A stretch of 64,000 nucleotides of DNA from JAAXHF01 sp965242605 (GCA_965242605.1 CBDESS010000004.1:62001-126000); one strand, 5' to 3'; numbered from the stretch's first letter, positions 20,531 to 28,957 are shown. Program-made: numbers and translations. The notes: a model not told the origin generated them from the letters alone.

Positions 20531-20926
20531 ATGCAACTGTTGCACACCATGATTCGGGTCAACAATATGGACGAGTCGATCAGGTTCTACACCGAATCCC
20601 TCGGCATGAAACTGCTGCGCAAACAGGACTACCCCGGCGGAAAGTTCACCCTGGCCTTTGTCGGCTATGGCGATGAAAAAGACAACTCAGTCATTGAGCT
20701 GACCCACAACTGGGACACCTCGAGCTACGAGCAGGGCAACGCCTTTGGGCATCTGGCCATCGGCGTTGACGGCATTTATGAGAAGTGTGCAGCCCTCAAG
20801 GAACAAGGCGTCAAAGTCGTCCGCGAAGCCGGCCCGATGATGCACGGCGGCGCGGTCATTGCCTTTGTGGAAGACCCCAACGGCTACAAAATTGAACTCA
20901 TCGAACTCAGCGGTCCACGCGGCTAA
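20531..20926 (+). CDS. gloA: Lactoylglutathione lyase (glyoxalase I)
   Basis: Isomerises the methylglyoxal-glutathione hemithioacetal to S-lactoylglutathione. It has 131 residues, the standard bacterial length. The metal ligands fall where they do in E. coli GloA: His5, Glu56, His74 and Glu121. The ending FVEDPNGYKIELIEL is diagnostic. The start follows AAGGAGG. The 267 bases upstream, back to the topoisomerase gene, hold no gene I can support. A second, different glyoxalase-fold gene follows 30 bases downstream. Confidence 0.92.
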   Translation: MQLLHTMIRVNNMDESIRFYTESLGMKLLRKQDYPGGKFTLAFVGYGDEKDNSVIELTHNWDTSSYEQGNAFGHLAIGVDGIYEKCAALKEQGVKVVREAGPMMHGGAVIAFVEDPNGYKIELIELSGPRG

Positions 20927-20955
20927 GCCCAGCCCCCTATCCTAAAGGAGTGTCT

Positions 20956-21351
20956 ATGCCACTGCATCCAGCCAAAGATTCGGTTGACCTCGGTATTGTT
21001 GTCAGCGACATCACCAAGAGCCTTGACTTCTACCAGGGCCTGCTCGGCCTGGAAAAGAGCGAAGAGCTGCCCACCCCGTTCGGTACCCTGCACCGGCTCC
21101 ACTTCGGCAAGAGCGACATCAAACTGATCGACCCCAAGGCCGTTCCGCCGGCCGGAACCATCGGCCTAGAGAAACAGCTCGGGTTTCGCTACATCACCTT
21201 TGTCATCAACGATATCAGCGCCATGTGCGCCGAGTTGAAAGCCAAGGGGGCAGAGTTCACCATTCCCGAAACCGAGTTTCGGCCCGGGGTCCGCGTCGCC
21301 ATGGTCAAAGACCCCGACGGCAATATCGTCGAGCTCGTGCAGCGCGGCTGA
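20956..21351 (+). CDS. Glyoxalase-fold (VOC) protein
   Basis: Vicinal-oxygen-chelate fold protein of 131 residues. It has the paired beta-alpha-beta-beta-beta modules, with SLDFYQGLLGLE near 20-31 and the C-terminal strand VKDPDGNIVELVQRG. It differs from the neighbouring GloA in lacking the His5 pattern, so it is a different VOC enzyme, such as an epimerase, dioxygenase or binding protein. I start it at the ATG at 20956, five bases after AAAGGAG; a GTG six bases upstream overlaps that site. Likely co-transcribed with gloA. Confidence 0.8.
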   Translation: MPLHPAKDSVDLGIVVSDITKSLDFYQGLLGLEKSEELPTPFGTLHRLHFGKSDIKLIDPKAVPPAGTIGLEKQLGFRYITFVINDISAMCAELKAKGAEFTIPETEFRPGVRVAMVKDPDGNIVELVQRG

Positions 21352-21426
21352 CCCGCCGCCCCGCCCACTGGCTCCGCCCGGGACAGTCCGGGGACGGCCC
21401 GCCCTGGGCCCGCGCCCCGGTGCGAA

Positions 21427-21843
21427 TCACCACGACAGTTCCTTCCTGCGCCTGCTCAACAGGACGGCTGAGCCGAGCGACACCCCGACCGCAACCAGGG
21501 AGTACAGCGCCCCAAACAGGACCTCCCTGCCGCCAAGCTGCGGGATCTGCTCCAACTCTTTGCTCCAGAACAGGAACAGGTTCAGGACGACATACAGGGC
21601 GTAGGCGTGCGCCATGCCAACGACAAAGCGCTTCCTGTACCAGATGCCCAAGCCATACACCACCAGATAGACGCCAAAGACGAGGCTCCATATCACATTC
21701 TCGCTGCCCGCCAGCCGGGTTCCGAACAGGACAAAGCCGCTCTGCTCAGAGAGTTGAAAAGGCTTGGAAAAATTTGAAATGGCCAACAGCCAAAAACCAA
21801 TCGCCAGCCCGCTAAAAACTCGATCTCGCTGTGACCCAGCCAT
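21427..21843 (-). CDS. Small four-helix membrane protein of unknown function
   Basis: Protein of 138 residues with four hydrophobic segments, at about residues 9-25, 48-66, 73-93 and 104-125. The C-terminal tail RRRKE is basic, so it probably faces the cytoplasm. The start ATG at 21843 has AAGGAGGG upstream. I do not recognise the family. A longer frame upstream to 22128 reads through non-coding sequence and should not be used. The gene is convergent with the VOC gene at 20956 and divergent from the VOC gene at 22030. Confidence 0.65.
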   Translation of the reverse strand: MAGSQRDRVFSGLAIGFWLLAISNFSKPFQLSEQSGFVLFGTRLAGSENVIWSLVFGVYLVVYGLGIWYRKRFVVGMAHAYALYVVLNLFLFWSKELEQIPQLGGREVLFGALYSLVAVGVSLGSAVLLSRRRKELSW

Positions 21844-22029
21844 CGTTGCCCTCCTTGGTTGCCGGCCTCTCGTCCAGATTTGAGTAGAGTAAGCGTAACG
21901 ATAGCACGGACGCGGTCGGCTCACCAGGCATGACCTCCCCCGGCTCGCCCCCCCCCGGCGTCCGGGCCGCCCCGTCTTGTCGAGCCCCGGGCCGGATGGC
22001 AGTATGAGGCGGCGAGGAGGATGGTGGCT

Positions 22030-22431
22030 ATGCAACTGACCGCCCCCGACTATGTAATCGTGATCGTTGACGACCTTGACCGCACGCTCAGCTTCTACAC
22101 CCAGGTGCTGGGGCTGCGCCTCGGCCACCGCTCGGGCGCGTATGCCCAGTTGGACACGGGCACGACCCGGCTCGGCTTTTATACCCGGCCGGCGATGGCC
22201 GAGGCGCTAGGCGCTGGCCTGACCAAGCCGGCTGCGGAGGCCGCCGGCTTTGAGCTCGGCTTCAAGGTTGCCGATGTTGACGCGGCCTATGCGGAGCTGA
22301 CCGAAAAAGGGGCCGCGGCGGCGAGGCCGCCAACAACCCGTCCGTGGGGCCAGCGCACGGCCTATGTGCGAGACCCCGACGGACATCTGATAGAGCTGGC
22401 GCAAGACCTCAAGCCAAGCGCCGGCAACTAG
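22030..22431 (+). CDS. Glyoxalase-fold (VOC) protein
   Basis: Third VOC-fold gene in 2 kb, 133 residues. DRTLSFYTQVLGLRLG and the C-terminal YVRDPDGHLIELAQ are the two signature strands, and a Gly-rich middle replaces the metal loop. I start at the ATG at 22030, placed about nine bases after GAGGAGG; the ATG at 22021 is too close to that site. The 3' end overlaps the 3' end of the candidate selenoprotein gene on the other strand by four bases. Function unknown; fosfomycin- or bleomycin-resistance-like VOC proteins look similar. Confidence 0.78.
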   Translation: MQLTAPDYVIVIVDDLDRTLSFYTQVLGLRLGHRSGAYAQLDTGTTRLGFYTRPAMAEALGAGLTKPAAEAAGFELGFKVADVDAAYAELTEKGAAAARPPTTRPWGQRTAYVRDPDGHLIELAQDLKPSAGN

Positions 22432-22805
22432 GGATGCGGCGCGTAGCGCTGCTCAATAAAATCATAAATCTGGTCCGGGGGAGTGCCCATCATAAACAGA
22501 GAGTGCGCGTCCAGCGCCTCGCTCACACAGTGCGGTCAACCGACCGCATGGTCGTCACGAAAGCAATCCAGGAGATTGCGGTGGCCTTGGGACGTGTCGC
22601 AGCCACAGTAACAGTTGAGTTCGGCCAGCACCTCGGGCATGTCTGCCGCGACCTGGTAGGCCTGACGGAGCTTGCCGGTGAACAGGTCCGGGGGCAGCGT
22701 CGCCGGTGAGGCTGGGGTGCCCGGTTTGGCAGGAGAGGACTCGGCCCAGCTCGGAGCGCTCGGGCTCAGCGTGAGGAGGCAGGCCAGAATCAGATGTTTC
22801 CGCAT
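22428..22805 (-). CDS. Secreted PCYCGC-type protein, candidate selenoprotein with in-frame TGA
   Basis: The frame from the ATG at 22805 reads 89 codons to a TGA at 22536-22538, then a further 35 codons to a TAG at 22428. Both parts look like one protein of the PCYCGC family (PF13798). It has a signal peptide (cleavage near SWA-ESS, residue 21), then NCYCGC at 64-69, Cys81 and the UGA at position 90. PHC with Cys93 follows, giving UxxC. In relatives that I recall, this position is a CxxC. After the TGA come SEALDAH and DQIYDFIEQRY, again like the family. A hairpin fitting a bacterial SECIS lies directly downstream. I therefore read the TGA as selenocysteine. A nonsense mutation of a Cys codon is the alternative. 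The function of the family is unknown; a periplasmic redox or metal role is likely. Confidence 0.65.
22503..22535 (-). promoter_or_regulatory. SECIS-like hairpin after the TGA at 22536-22538
   Basis: Starting 16 bases after the TGA, AGCG-AGG-CGCT forms a 4-base-pair stem with a three-base loop. An outer stem GUGUG/CGCAC (one G-U pair) closes it, with a five-base bulge on the 3' side. Bacterial SECIS elements have a small apical loop with an early G about 16-37 bases after the UGA. In E. coli fdhF the spacing is 17. Found by hand; not energy-tested. Confidence 0.5.
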
Positions 22806-22909
22806 ACGGGTTCTCCTGAAGGGGGAGACGTGAAACAGAGCAGTGGGTTACGTCTTAGGCTAACACACACAGCTGTGCCTCCTCCATTCCGCTCACAAGA
22901 CGCCCACAT

Positions 22910-23614
22910 TCATCGGCCGGCGCTGGGTGAAGGCATACAGGCCGGCCGATGGGCACCGTGGCGGGTTTTTGGCAGGGGTTTGAGCAACCCCAAGGCCAGA
23001 ATCTTGCGCCGGAAATTGCGCCGGTCCAGGGGGTGGTTCAGGATCACTTCGTAGATAGTCTGAATCTCGCGCAGGATGAACTCGTCGGGCAGGAGGCTGT
23101 AGACGATATTCGTATAGCCCAGCTTGGCCTGGAGGCGTTTGAGGGCGTAGGCGGCAATCGCGCCGTGGTCGTAGGGCAGGTGCGGCAGGGCGTGGACCGG
23201 AAACCAGTCAATATCGGCGTACTTGTCACCCCGTTTCAACCCGCGGTCAACATATGGCACCAGGGCAAAATAGGCCACCGCTACGGTGTGCCAAGTCGGG
23301 TCACGGCCGGCGTCGCCAAAAGTGAAGAGCTGCTCCAGATACAGGTCTCGGACCCCGGTCTTCTCGTACAGTTCACGGTGGGCCGCCTCGTTGAGCGACT
23401 CGCCGAATTCAACCAAGCCACCGGGAAAGGCCCAGCGACCGACAAACGGGCCGGTTTTGATATTGACCAGCAGGGTTTGCAGTCGGCCGTCGGCGATGGT
23501 GAACAGGACGGCATCAACCGCCACCCGGGGGGAGTGCGACGCGGTCCGGTCCAGCGCCGCCGTTTGCCCAGCACCCGACCCGGCGATGGTGACAAGAGGC
23601 TGCGGCTTAGGCAC
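22910..23614 (-). CDS. nrtR: NrtR-type Nudix transcriptional regulator of NAD synthesis
   Basis: Protein of 234 residues with a Nudix domain and a C-terminal winged helix, the layout of NrtR, a repressor that senses ADP-ribose. The Nudix box spans residues 66-88 (GLVEFGE ... RELYEKTG). The second Glu of the metal site EE is Lys85, so hydrolysis is probably lost, as in many NrtR proteins. The C-terminal half has LPDEFILREIQTIYE and RRNFRRKILALGLL, the typical DNA-binding signature. The gene overlaps the 3' end of nadA by eight bases. That operon partner supports control of NAD synthesis, and a dyad upstream of nadA is a candidate site. Confidence 0.85.
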   Translation of the reverse strand: MPKPQPLVTIAGSGAGQTAALDRTASHSPRVAVDAVLFTIADGRLQTLLVNIKTGPFVGRWAFPGGLVEFGESLNEAAHRELYEKTGVRDLYLEQLFTFGDAGRDPTWHTVAVAYFALVPYVDRGLKRGDKYADIDWFPVHALPHLPYDHGAIAAYALKRLQAKLGYTNIVYSLLPDEFILREIQTIYEVILNHPLDRRNFRRKILALGLLKPLPKTRHGAHRPACMPSPSAGR

Positions 23615-24614
23615 TCAACTCCAACATCCGGTCGATCGCCCGCTCGGCGGCCACCCGGATATCCTCGTCCAGGGTAATCTCGTAGCGCTGCGCCCGCAGG
23701 GAGTCACGCACGCCGTCAAGGGTAATCATCTTCATGTAGTGGCACAGCTGACAGCTCTTGTAGAACTTCTTTTCAGGGATTTCGAGCAGCAGCCGGTCGG
23801 ACAGGCCACACTCGGTGACGATCAGAAACTCGTCGGCCGGGCTGTCTTTGGCGTAGCGCACCATAGCGCTCGTTGACAGCACCGCGTCGGCCAGCCGAAT
23901 CACATCTTCCCGACATTCGGGATGAACCAGGACTTTCACCTGCGGCAGCTTGTCACGCACCGACAGAATGTGCTGAGGGGTGATCTGGTGGTGGACGTAG
24001 CAGTTGCCCTCCCAGGACAGGATGGTTTTGGTGGTCTGGGTCTGTACATAGCGGGCTAGGTTCTCGTCCGGGACAAACAGGACATGCTCGGTGTCTAACG
24101 AATCGACGATCTGCACCGCGTTGGCCGAGGTGCAGCAGGCGTCACACTCGGCTTTTACGTCCGCGTTGGTGTTGACATAACAGATGGTCTGGAGGTCGGG
24201 ATAGACCTTGCGCAGCTCGTGCTTGCGCTCGGCCAACGCCTCGCCGGTGATGCTCTCGGCCAAGGAGCAGCCGGCCTTCAGGTCGGGCAGCAGGATTGTG
24301 CGCTCCGGGTTCACAATCTTGGCCGTCTCAGCCATAAAATGCACGCCGCAGAACACGACTTGGTCGGACTCGACTTTTTTGGCCTGACGGGCGAGTTCGA
24401 GCGAATCGCCGATAAAGTCGGCCACCTCGAAGATTTCAGGCCGCTGATAGTTATGGGCCAGAAGAACCGCGTTGTGCTCCTGTTTGAGTTGGTTGATGTC
24501 GTGAATCCAGTCCGCATACTCGGCACACGCCGCGGGCGTGTATGCGGTGTCGAGCTGCGACAGATGGGCGTAGAGCTCTTGCGGGGTCTTTTCCCCGCCG
24601 TAGATAGGCTGCAT
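23607..24614 (-). CDS. nadA: Quinolinate synthase
   Basis: Condenses iminoaspartate with dihydroxyacetone phosphate to quinolinate in NAD synthesis, using an oxygen-sensitive [4Fe-4S] cluster. It has 335 residues. The three cluster Cys are in KAGCSLAE, VTECGLSDR and CQLCHYMKM, and HNYQRPEI near the N terminus is conserved. The start at 24614 follows GGGGAGGG. It is the first gene of a two-gene unit with nrtR. No nadB or nadC is nearby. Confidence 0.95.
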   Translation of the reverse strand: MQPIYGGEKTPQELYAHLSQLDTAYTPAACAEYADWIHDINQLKQEHNAVLLAHNYQRPEIFEVADFIGDSLELARQAKKVESDQVVFCGVHFMAETAKIVNPERTILLPDLKAGCSLAESITGEALAERKHELRKVYPDLQTICYVNTNADVKAECDACCTSANAVQIVDSLDTEHVLFVPDENLARYVQTQTTKTILSWEGNCYVHHQITPQHILSVRDKLPQVKVLVHPECREDVIRLADAVLSTSAMVRYAKDSPADEFLIVTECGLSDRLLLEIPEKKFYKSCQLCHYMKMITLDGVRDSLRAQRYEITLDEDIRVAAERAIDRMLELSA

Positions 24615-24634
24615 AGTCCCTCCCCCCAGGGGTT

Positions 24635-24651
24635 TGCGTATATTTGACGCA
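24635..24651. promoter_or_regulatory. Candidate NrtR operator in the nadA promoter
   Basis: TGCGT and ACGCA form a 5-base inverted repeat around a 7-base AT-rich centre (AAATATA-like on the minus strand). It lies 21-37 bases before the nadA start, where the -10 region would be. Position and the adjoining regulator gene suggest autoregulation. The arms are short and the sequence differs from NrtR sites I remember, so this is tentative. Confidence 0.35.
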
Positions 24652-24726
24652 TACGATGACCGGAGAGCAGCCGGATGTCAAGACCACGCCCGGCCCTCGT
24701 AAGACGAAACCATAACTGAAGAGGCC

Positions 24727-25680
24727 TTAGCGAAGATTCTCCAGCCCGGCGTACAGGGCTTGGCCGAAGGCGACCCGCTCAGCCACCGACAGGTTCTGAG
24801 GGGCACGACGCTCAACCTCCTCAATCAAGGGCCGTAAGCCGCGCCGATTGGCGAGCTGGATGAGGAGGCCGGGCCGGGCGTTCAACTCCAGCACACACGG
24901 GCCGCGGTCTGCGTCAAGCACAACATCGACGCCCAGATATTTGACGCCGATTGCGTCTGCGCAGCGCGTGGCAATACGCACCAGCCCGCTCCACTCCGGT
25001 ATCTGGACGCCGCTCAGACCAAGCCGGGTATCGGGGTGCTCTACCACCCACCGGCGTCTCGCAATAGCCCCGCTGGTCACCCCGCTGACCAAGTTGATAC
25101 CAACGCCGAGGCCGCCATTGTCCAGATTGGCCCGGCCCTGAGACCGGCGGGTTGCCAAGCGGAGCATGGCCATCAGCGGGATGCCCCGAAACACAATGAC
25201 CCGGATGTCGGGCAAGCCCTCGAAGCTGAGCTGGGCCAGGGTCGTGTGGGCCCGCAGACGGCGTTCGGCAAAGGCCGCGTCGTAGCGGTGGTTGAGCGAA
25301 TAGACGCCGCTCAGGATATCGGACAGATGGTTCTCCAGCGTCCGCGCCTTGAGCGTGCTGCCTCCCAAGCTCACAAACGCTTCGCCGCGGCGTCCGGCAA
25401 CGACGATCACCCCTCCCCCGCCTGTGCCCTGGGCGGGTTTGATCACAAAATCCTCCCAGCCGGCCGCGTGACCGACAAACTGCTTGATATCGTGCTGAAA
25501 ACGATACACCGCCAGCGTCTCAGCAACCGGAATGTCGCACGCCTGCAAGCATGTCTTGGTGTGCAGCTTGTGGATGGTCGCATGGGCTAGGCGGCGCGGA
25601 TTATAGCGGGCGACCAGATCGCGGTCTCGCCGGTTCAGGCCAAGAAATTCTCGGGATATGCTGCGCAACTGCCGCCACAT
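24727..25680 (-). CDS. ATP-grasp ligase, alpha-L-glutamate ligase-like (RimK-related)
   Basis: Protein of 317 residues with an ATP-grasp fold. The nucleotide-site Lys and Gly-rich loop read VIKPAQGTGGGGV near residues 80-92, and the metal-binding end motif is CVLELNARPG at about 264-273. It matches the RimK-related group that pairs with inactive-transglutaminase/7TM proteins (named in work on ATP-grasp amidoligases by Iyer, Aravind and colleagues). That partner is directly upstream, 15 bases away. The pair is thought to attach amino acids to a peptide or polymer at the membrane; the substrate is unknown. The usual third partner, a retropepsin-like zinc-protease, is not next to it. Confidence 0.85.
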   Translation of the reverse strand: MWRQLRSISREFLGLNRRDRDLVARYNPRRLAHATIHKLHTKTCLQACDIPVAETLAVYRFQHDIKQFVGHAAGWEDFVIKPAQGTGGGGVIVVAGRRGEAFVSLGGSTLKARTLENHLSDILSGVYSLNHRYDAAFAERRLRAHTTLAQLSFEGLPDIRVIVFRGIPLMAMLRLATRRSQGRANLDNGGLGVGINLVSGVTSGAIARRRWVVEHPDTRLGLSGVQIPEWSGLVRIATRCADAIGVKYLGVDVVLDADRGPCVLELNARPGLLIQLANRRGLRPLIEEVERRAPQNLSVAERVAFGQALYAGLENLR

Positions 25681-25695
25681 CGGGGCTGTCCTGGT

Positions 25696-27897
25696 CTAGC
25701 TGTGGTCTGGAGCCGGGGCGCGGTGCAGCACGCGGCCAAAACGTAAATATTCGGTCAGGCGCAGGCCGCGCCAACAGCCGACCGCAAGCTCCAGCCCGAT
25801 GATGACGAGCAGCAGCTCGGGAAAGGCCAGCAACAACGGCCTCAGATCGGTGTTCTCAATGCACACGGAAGACACCAGAGCCACCAGCAGGGTATTCGCG
25901 GTCAGCCGTAGCGCTTCCCGGGTGTCGCGCTCCAACTGGGTATTGCTGAAGTTTTCTATCATATTGGCAATAATGACCATGGGGAAAATCCCGACATGCA
26001 GCAGCGCTCCAACGCCCAGCTGAGCGCCGACGAGGGTCAGTCCGGTCATGCTGACCGCTACCACCGCAATCAGGATCGCCACCCGTGCAACAAGGTGTAG
26101 CCGGAGCCTTTGCAGGGCTAGGCGCAGGCCGCCGCCGATACCGATAATAGCGCCGAAGATCAGCAGTCCCCAGCCCAGACCGGTTGTCAGAAAAGCCAGG
26201 GCGAGCAGCATGGGAGCAAAAAACCCAAACGTCTCTAAACCGATGAGATTGCGTACAATGACCAGGAAAAAAGCGATGACGGGCAGCACCAGGATGGCGT
26301 TCAGCGCCAGCAGTGAGACCTCGGCCCGGATGGCCTGCTGCCACACGCTGACCACCCGGGCCCGCCACCAGCTCAGCTCGGCGGTGCCTTGGGGTGGGGG
26401 GTGGACCAGGCCGGCCAAGCTGGTTTCCCACGCTTGGCCGGGGTTTGGCTGATGGGGCAGTAACGCCACCGAGGCCGGTTGGATCACTTGGTCTATCAGC
26501 GCCGCAAAGACCCTGCCGACTGGCCGGGCCACCCCGCTGGCTATGACCAAGCGTGTGTCGGGCAGCCCCTCCTCTAATCCGTCCTGGTCAAGCAGGGCAT
26601 ACAAGCCGGCCGCATCCCGGGTAGCGAGCAGGACCAGGTTGGCATCGCGCAGGAGCGCGCGGTGAACGTCGAGAATGGTTCGCAGGCAGTCCTGACGGAA
26701 GACGCGGGAGCCGTCCGGGGTGCTGAAGACCGAGGCCTTGACTCCAGCCGCCCGGGATCGGGCCAACAGCGGCTGGAGGATGTGGTCTGACAGCGGACTG
26801 TCGTGGATCAACACGACCGATGCCCAGGCCCGGTCAACAGAGGCGGTTGCCGTCCAAAATTGATCGTGGCTAGGCAAGCCATCCGGTCGGGGGTCTATGG
26901 CTAGGGCGGCACCGCGGGTCAGGCGCTGAATGACAAAGCGGTAGTCCACCGACACCTGCCGGGCATGGACCAACAACGACAGATCGTTGCGGTAGAGAGC
27001 CAGATAGGTATTCGGCAGCCAGCCAAAATAGCCGCCAGCCGGATCGACCGGGACCCAGCTCCGACCGACAAACGCCTCAGCCCAATACATCGTTGGGCGT
27101 GCCTGCCTGACATCGCTGAGCCGAATCCCGCCGACCACCCGGGCCGGAATGCCAACCGCCCGCAGAACGGCGACCAGGGCCCGCGCCTTGCCCACCCGGC
27201 CGCCCCGCTCGGCGTTGAGGACGGCCAAGGCGTCGTTGGCGGTCTCGGGCGCGGGCGGCGGACCAAAGCCGGCAATATAGTCGTACAAGGCTTGCAGCGC
27301 GTGGTCGAGACGCCGGGCGTGTTGGACGACACGCCAAGCCCGGTGCTGAATCTGGGGCATATCGCTCTGAATCATCTCAGATGCGGCCAGATAGGGCAGC
27401 GCCTCAGCGGCGACCGTCTGCAACGGAAACGGGTGCTGGGGCAGTGCGGTTCGGACCTCGCTGATCTGCACGGTGTAGGCGTAGCGAATGTGCTGGGGCG
27501 CGGGCGGCCTATCCGTGACCCGCCAATGGCCCCACAGGTTGACCTCGTCGGTCTCTTCCCAGTATCGAACTCCAGGGGTGTGTGTGCGCCGCGAGACAAT
27601 GCTCTGACGGCCGTCAGACAGCGGCAGGAGCATTTTGATATGGGTGCCGGGTGTCACGGCCATAAGGCTGAGTTGGACGCGCACATCCCAGTAGGCGCGA
27701 GCCGAGGAAGGAGGGGGCGGGGCGGGCGGCGGAGCTAGGCCGTCGTCTTGAACGGCAGCAGGGTCGGCGTTGTAGCTCAAGGCCGGGACTGCATTTGCTG
27801 CGGAGCCGTCGGACTGGGCCGGACGGGGTGGGACGATGAGCGCCAAGACCAGAAGCAGGGGAGACAGCCAAACCCGGGCGGGAAGAATACGACGCAT
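25696..27897 (-). CDS. Inactive transglutaminase fused to seven transmembrane helices
   Basis: Membrane protein of 733 residues. A signal or anchor segment is at about residues 5-24. A periplasmic transglutaminase-like domain follows (PF14400-type), with FVGRSWVPVDPAGGYFG near 280-300 where the active-site His-Asp would be. There is no clear catalytic Cys, so the domain is probably non-enzymatic. From about residue 510 there are seven hydrophobic helices (7TM_transglut, PF14402-type). I set the start at the ATG at 27897 since no ribosome site supports the GTG at 27915. It ends 15 bases before the ATP-grasp gene. It likely presents a peptide or ligand to the ligase; the function of this system is not known. 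Confidence 0.85.
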   Translation of the reverse strand: MRRILPARVWLSPLLLVLALIVPPRPAQSDGSAANAVPALSYNADPAAVQDDGLAPPPAPPPPSSARAYWDVRVQLSLMAVTPGTHIKMLLPLSDGRQSIVSRRTHTPGVRYWEETDEVNLWGHWRVTDRPPAPQHIRYAYTVQISEVRTALPQHPFPLQTVAAEALPYLAASEMIQSDMPQIQHRAWRVVQHARRLDHALQALYDYIAGFGPPPAPETANDALAVLNAERGGRVGKARALVAVLRAVGIPARVVGGIRLSDVRQARPTMYWAEAFVGRSWVPVDPAGGYFGWLPNTYLALYRNDLSLLVHARQVSVDYRFVIQRLTRGAALAIDPRPDGLPSHDQFWTATASVDRAWASVVLIHDSPLSDHILQPLLARSRAAGVKASVFSTPDGSRVFRQDCLRTILDVHRALLRDANLVLLATRDAAGLYALLDQDGLEEGLPDTRLVIASGVARPVGRVFAALIDQVIQPASVALLPHQPNPGQAWETSLAGLVHPPPQGTAELSWWRARVVSVWQQAIRAEVSLLALNAILVLPVIAFFLVIVRNLIGLETFGFFAPMLLALAFLTTGLGWGLLIFGAIIGIGGGLRLALQRLRLHLVARVAILIAVVAVSMTGLTLVGAQLGVGALLHVGIFPMVIIANMIENFSNTQLERDTREALRLTANTLLVALVSSVCIENTDLRPLLLAFPELLLVIIGLELAVGCWRGLRLTEYLRFGRVLHRAPAPDHS

Positions 27898-27921
27898 CCG
27901 CTCGTCACCGACCACCCGGGC

Positions 27922-28947
27922 TTAGCCGGCCGCCGCAGGAGCTGAGACTTGGGCCGGGCCGACCCGCTCCCAGCCGCCGGGCTGGCAACGAAACGCCAGG
28001 AAGCGGCCAACCAAGTCGTGGTACTGTCCGACACTGCTCAGCTCCTTCATCGCCAAACGGAGGGGTTTGCACGGCCCAAAAGACCGGGCGTAATAATCAA
28101 TCACCTTCCGAAACTGGAGACAGGCCGGCTTTTCTCCGCGCAGCTCAACGCTGCGGAGAAAATGGCGGGTCATAAAGGCGACACGTTCTTCAAGGCTGGG
28201 GGCGGGCGGGGTATTGTGTAGGTCCGCCCGGATCTGGTGGAAGATCCACGGGTTGGCCAACGCGGCCCGGCCGATGACCAGTCCGGCACAGCCCGTTTCG
28301 TCAAGCATACGCTTGGCCGTTGCCGCATCACAGATATCTCCGTTGCCAAACACCGGGATGGAGCGGACCGATTCGACCACCCGGCGAATGCCGGCCACAT
28401 CAACGCTGCCGCCAAATGCGCCGGCCCGGGTCCGTCCGTGAATCGTCAGTGCCGCCACCCCCACATCTGCCAGAAGCGGCGCTACAATGGCCGCGTCGAG
28501 CCGTGTCGGGTCCCAGCCGAGCCGCGTTTTGACGGTGACCGGAATCGTGACCGCTCTGGTGATGGTCTCGATAAACCGTGCGGTTCGCCGCGGATCTTTG
28601 AGCATCGCCGCCCCGGCTCCGATTTTGACCACTTTCTCGACCGGGCAGCCCATGTTGATATCGATCAGGTCGGCCCCCTGCTCTTGCAGCAGGAGGGCGG
28701 CGTCACGGACCTCTTCGGCAATCGGGCCAAACAGCTGGACGCTCAACGGGGAGTCCTCGGCCCGCGTCTCAGCCAGAGCTAAGGCCTTGGGTTGTTTTTC
28801 CAGGAAGGCCCGGGCGTGGACCAGCTCGGTCGTGGCCAAGCCAAAGCCGCCCACCTCACGCATACACAGTCTGAAGGCCAGGGTGGTGTAGCCGGCCAGC
28901 GGGGCGAGACACAGGTTGGAGCTAAGCGAAACGGTTCCGATTTGCAT
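27922..28947 (-). CDS. dusB: tRNA-dihydrouridine synthase B-like
   Basis: FMN enzyme that reduces uridine in the D-loop of tRNA. It has about 341 residues. The TIM-barrel signatures are LAPLAGYTTLAFR at the N terminus, DINMGCPVEKVVKIGAG with the catalytic Cys, and VKTRLGWD. GNGDICDAATAKRML is the FMN-phosphate loop. The ATG at 28947 follows AGGA at good spacing. It overlaps neither neighbour: mutL ends at 28958 and the transglutaminase gene starts 25 bases after its stop. Dus genes in this position often form part of translation operons, but here it follows mismatch repair. Confidence 0.93.
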   Translation of the reverse strand: MQIGTVSLSSNLCLAPLAGYTTLAFRLCMREVGGFGLATTELVHARAFLEKQPKALALAETRAEDSPLSVQLFGPIAEEVRDAALLLQEQGADLIDINMGCPVEKVVKIGAGAAMLKDPRRTARFIETITRAVTIPVTVKTRLGWDPTRLDAAIVAPLLADVGVAALTIHGRTRAGAFGGSVDVAGIRRVVESVRSIPVFGNGDICDAATAKRMLDETGCAGLVIGRAALANPWIFHQIRADLHNTPPAPSLEERVAFMTRHFLRSVELRGEKPACLQFRKVIDYYARSFGPCKPLRLAMKELSSVGQYHDLVGRFLAFRCQPGGWERVGPAQVSAPAAAG

Positions 28948-28957
28948 CCGAACCATC

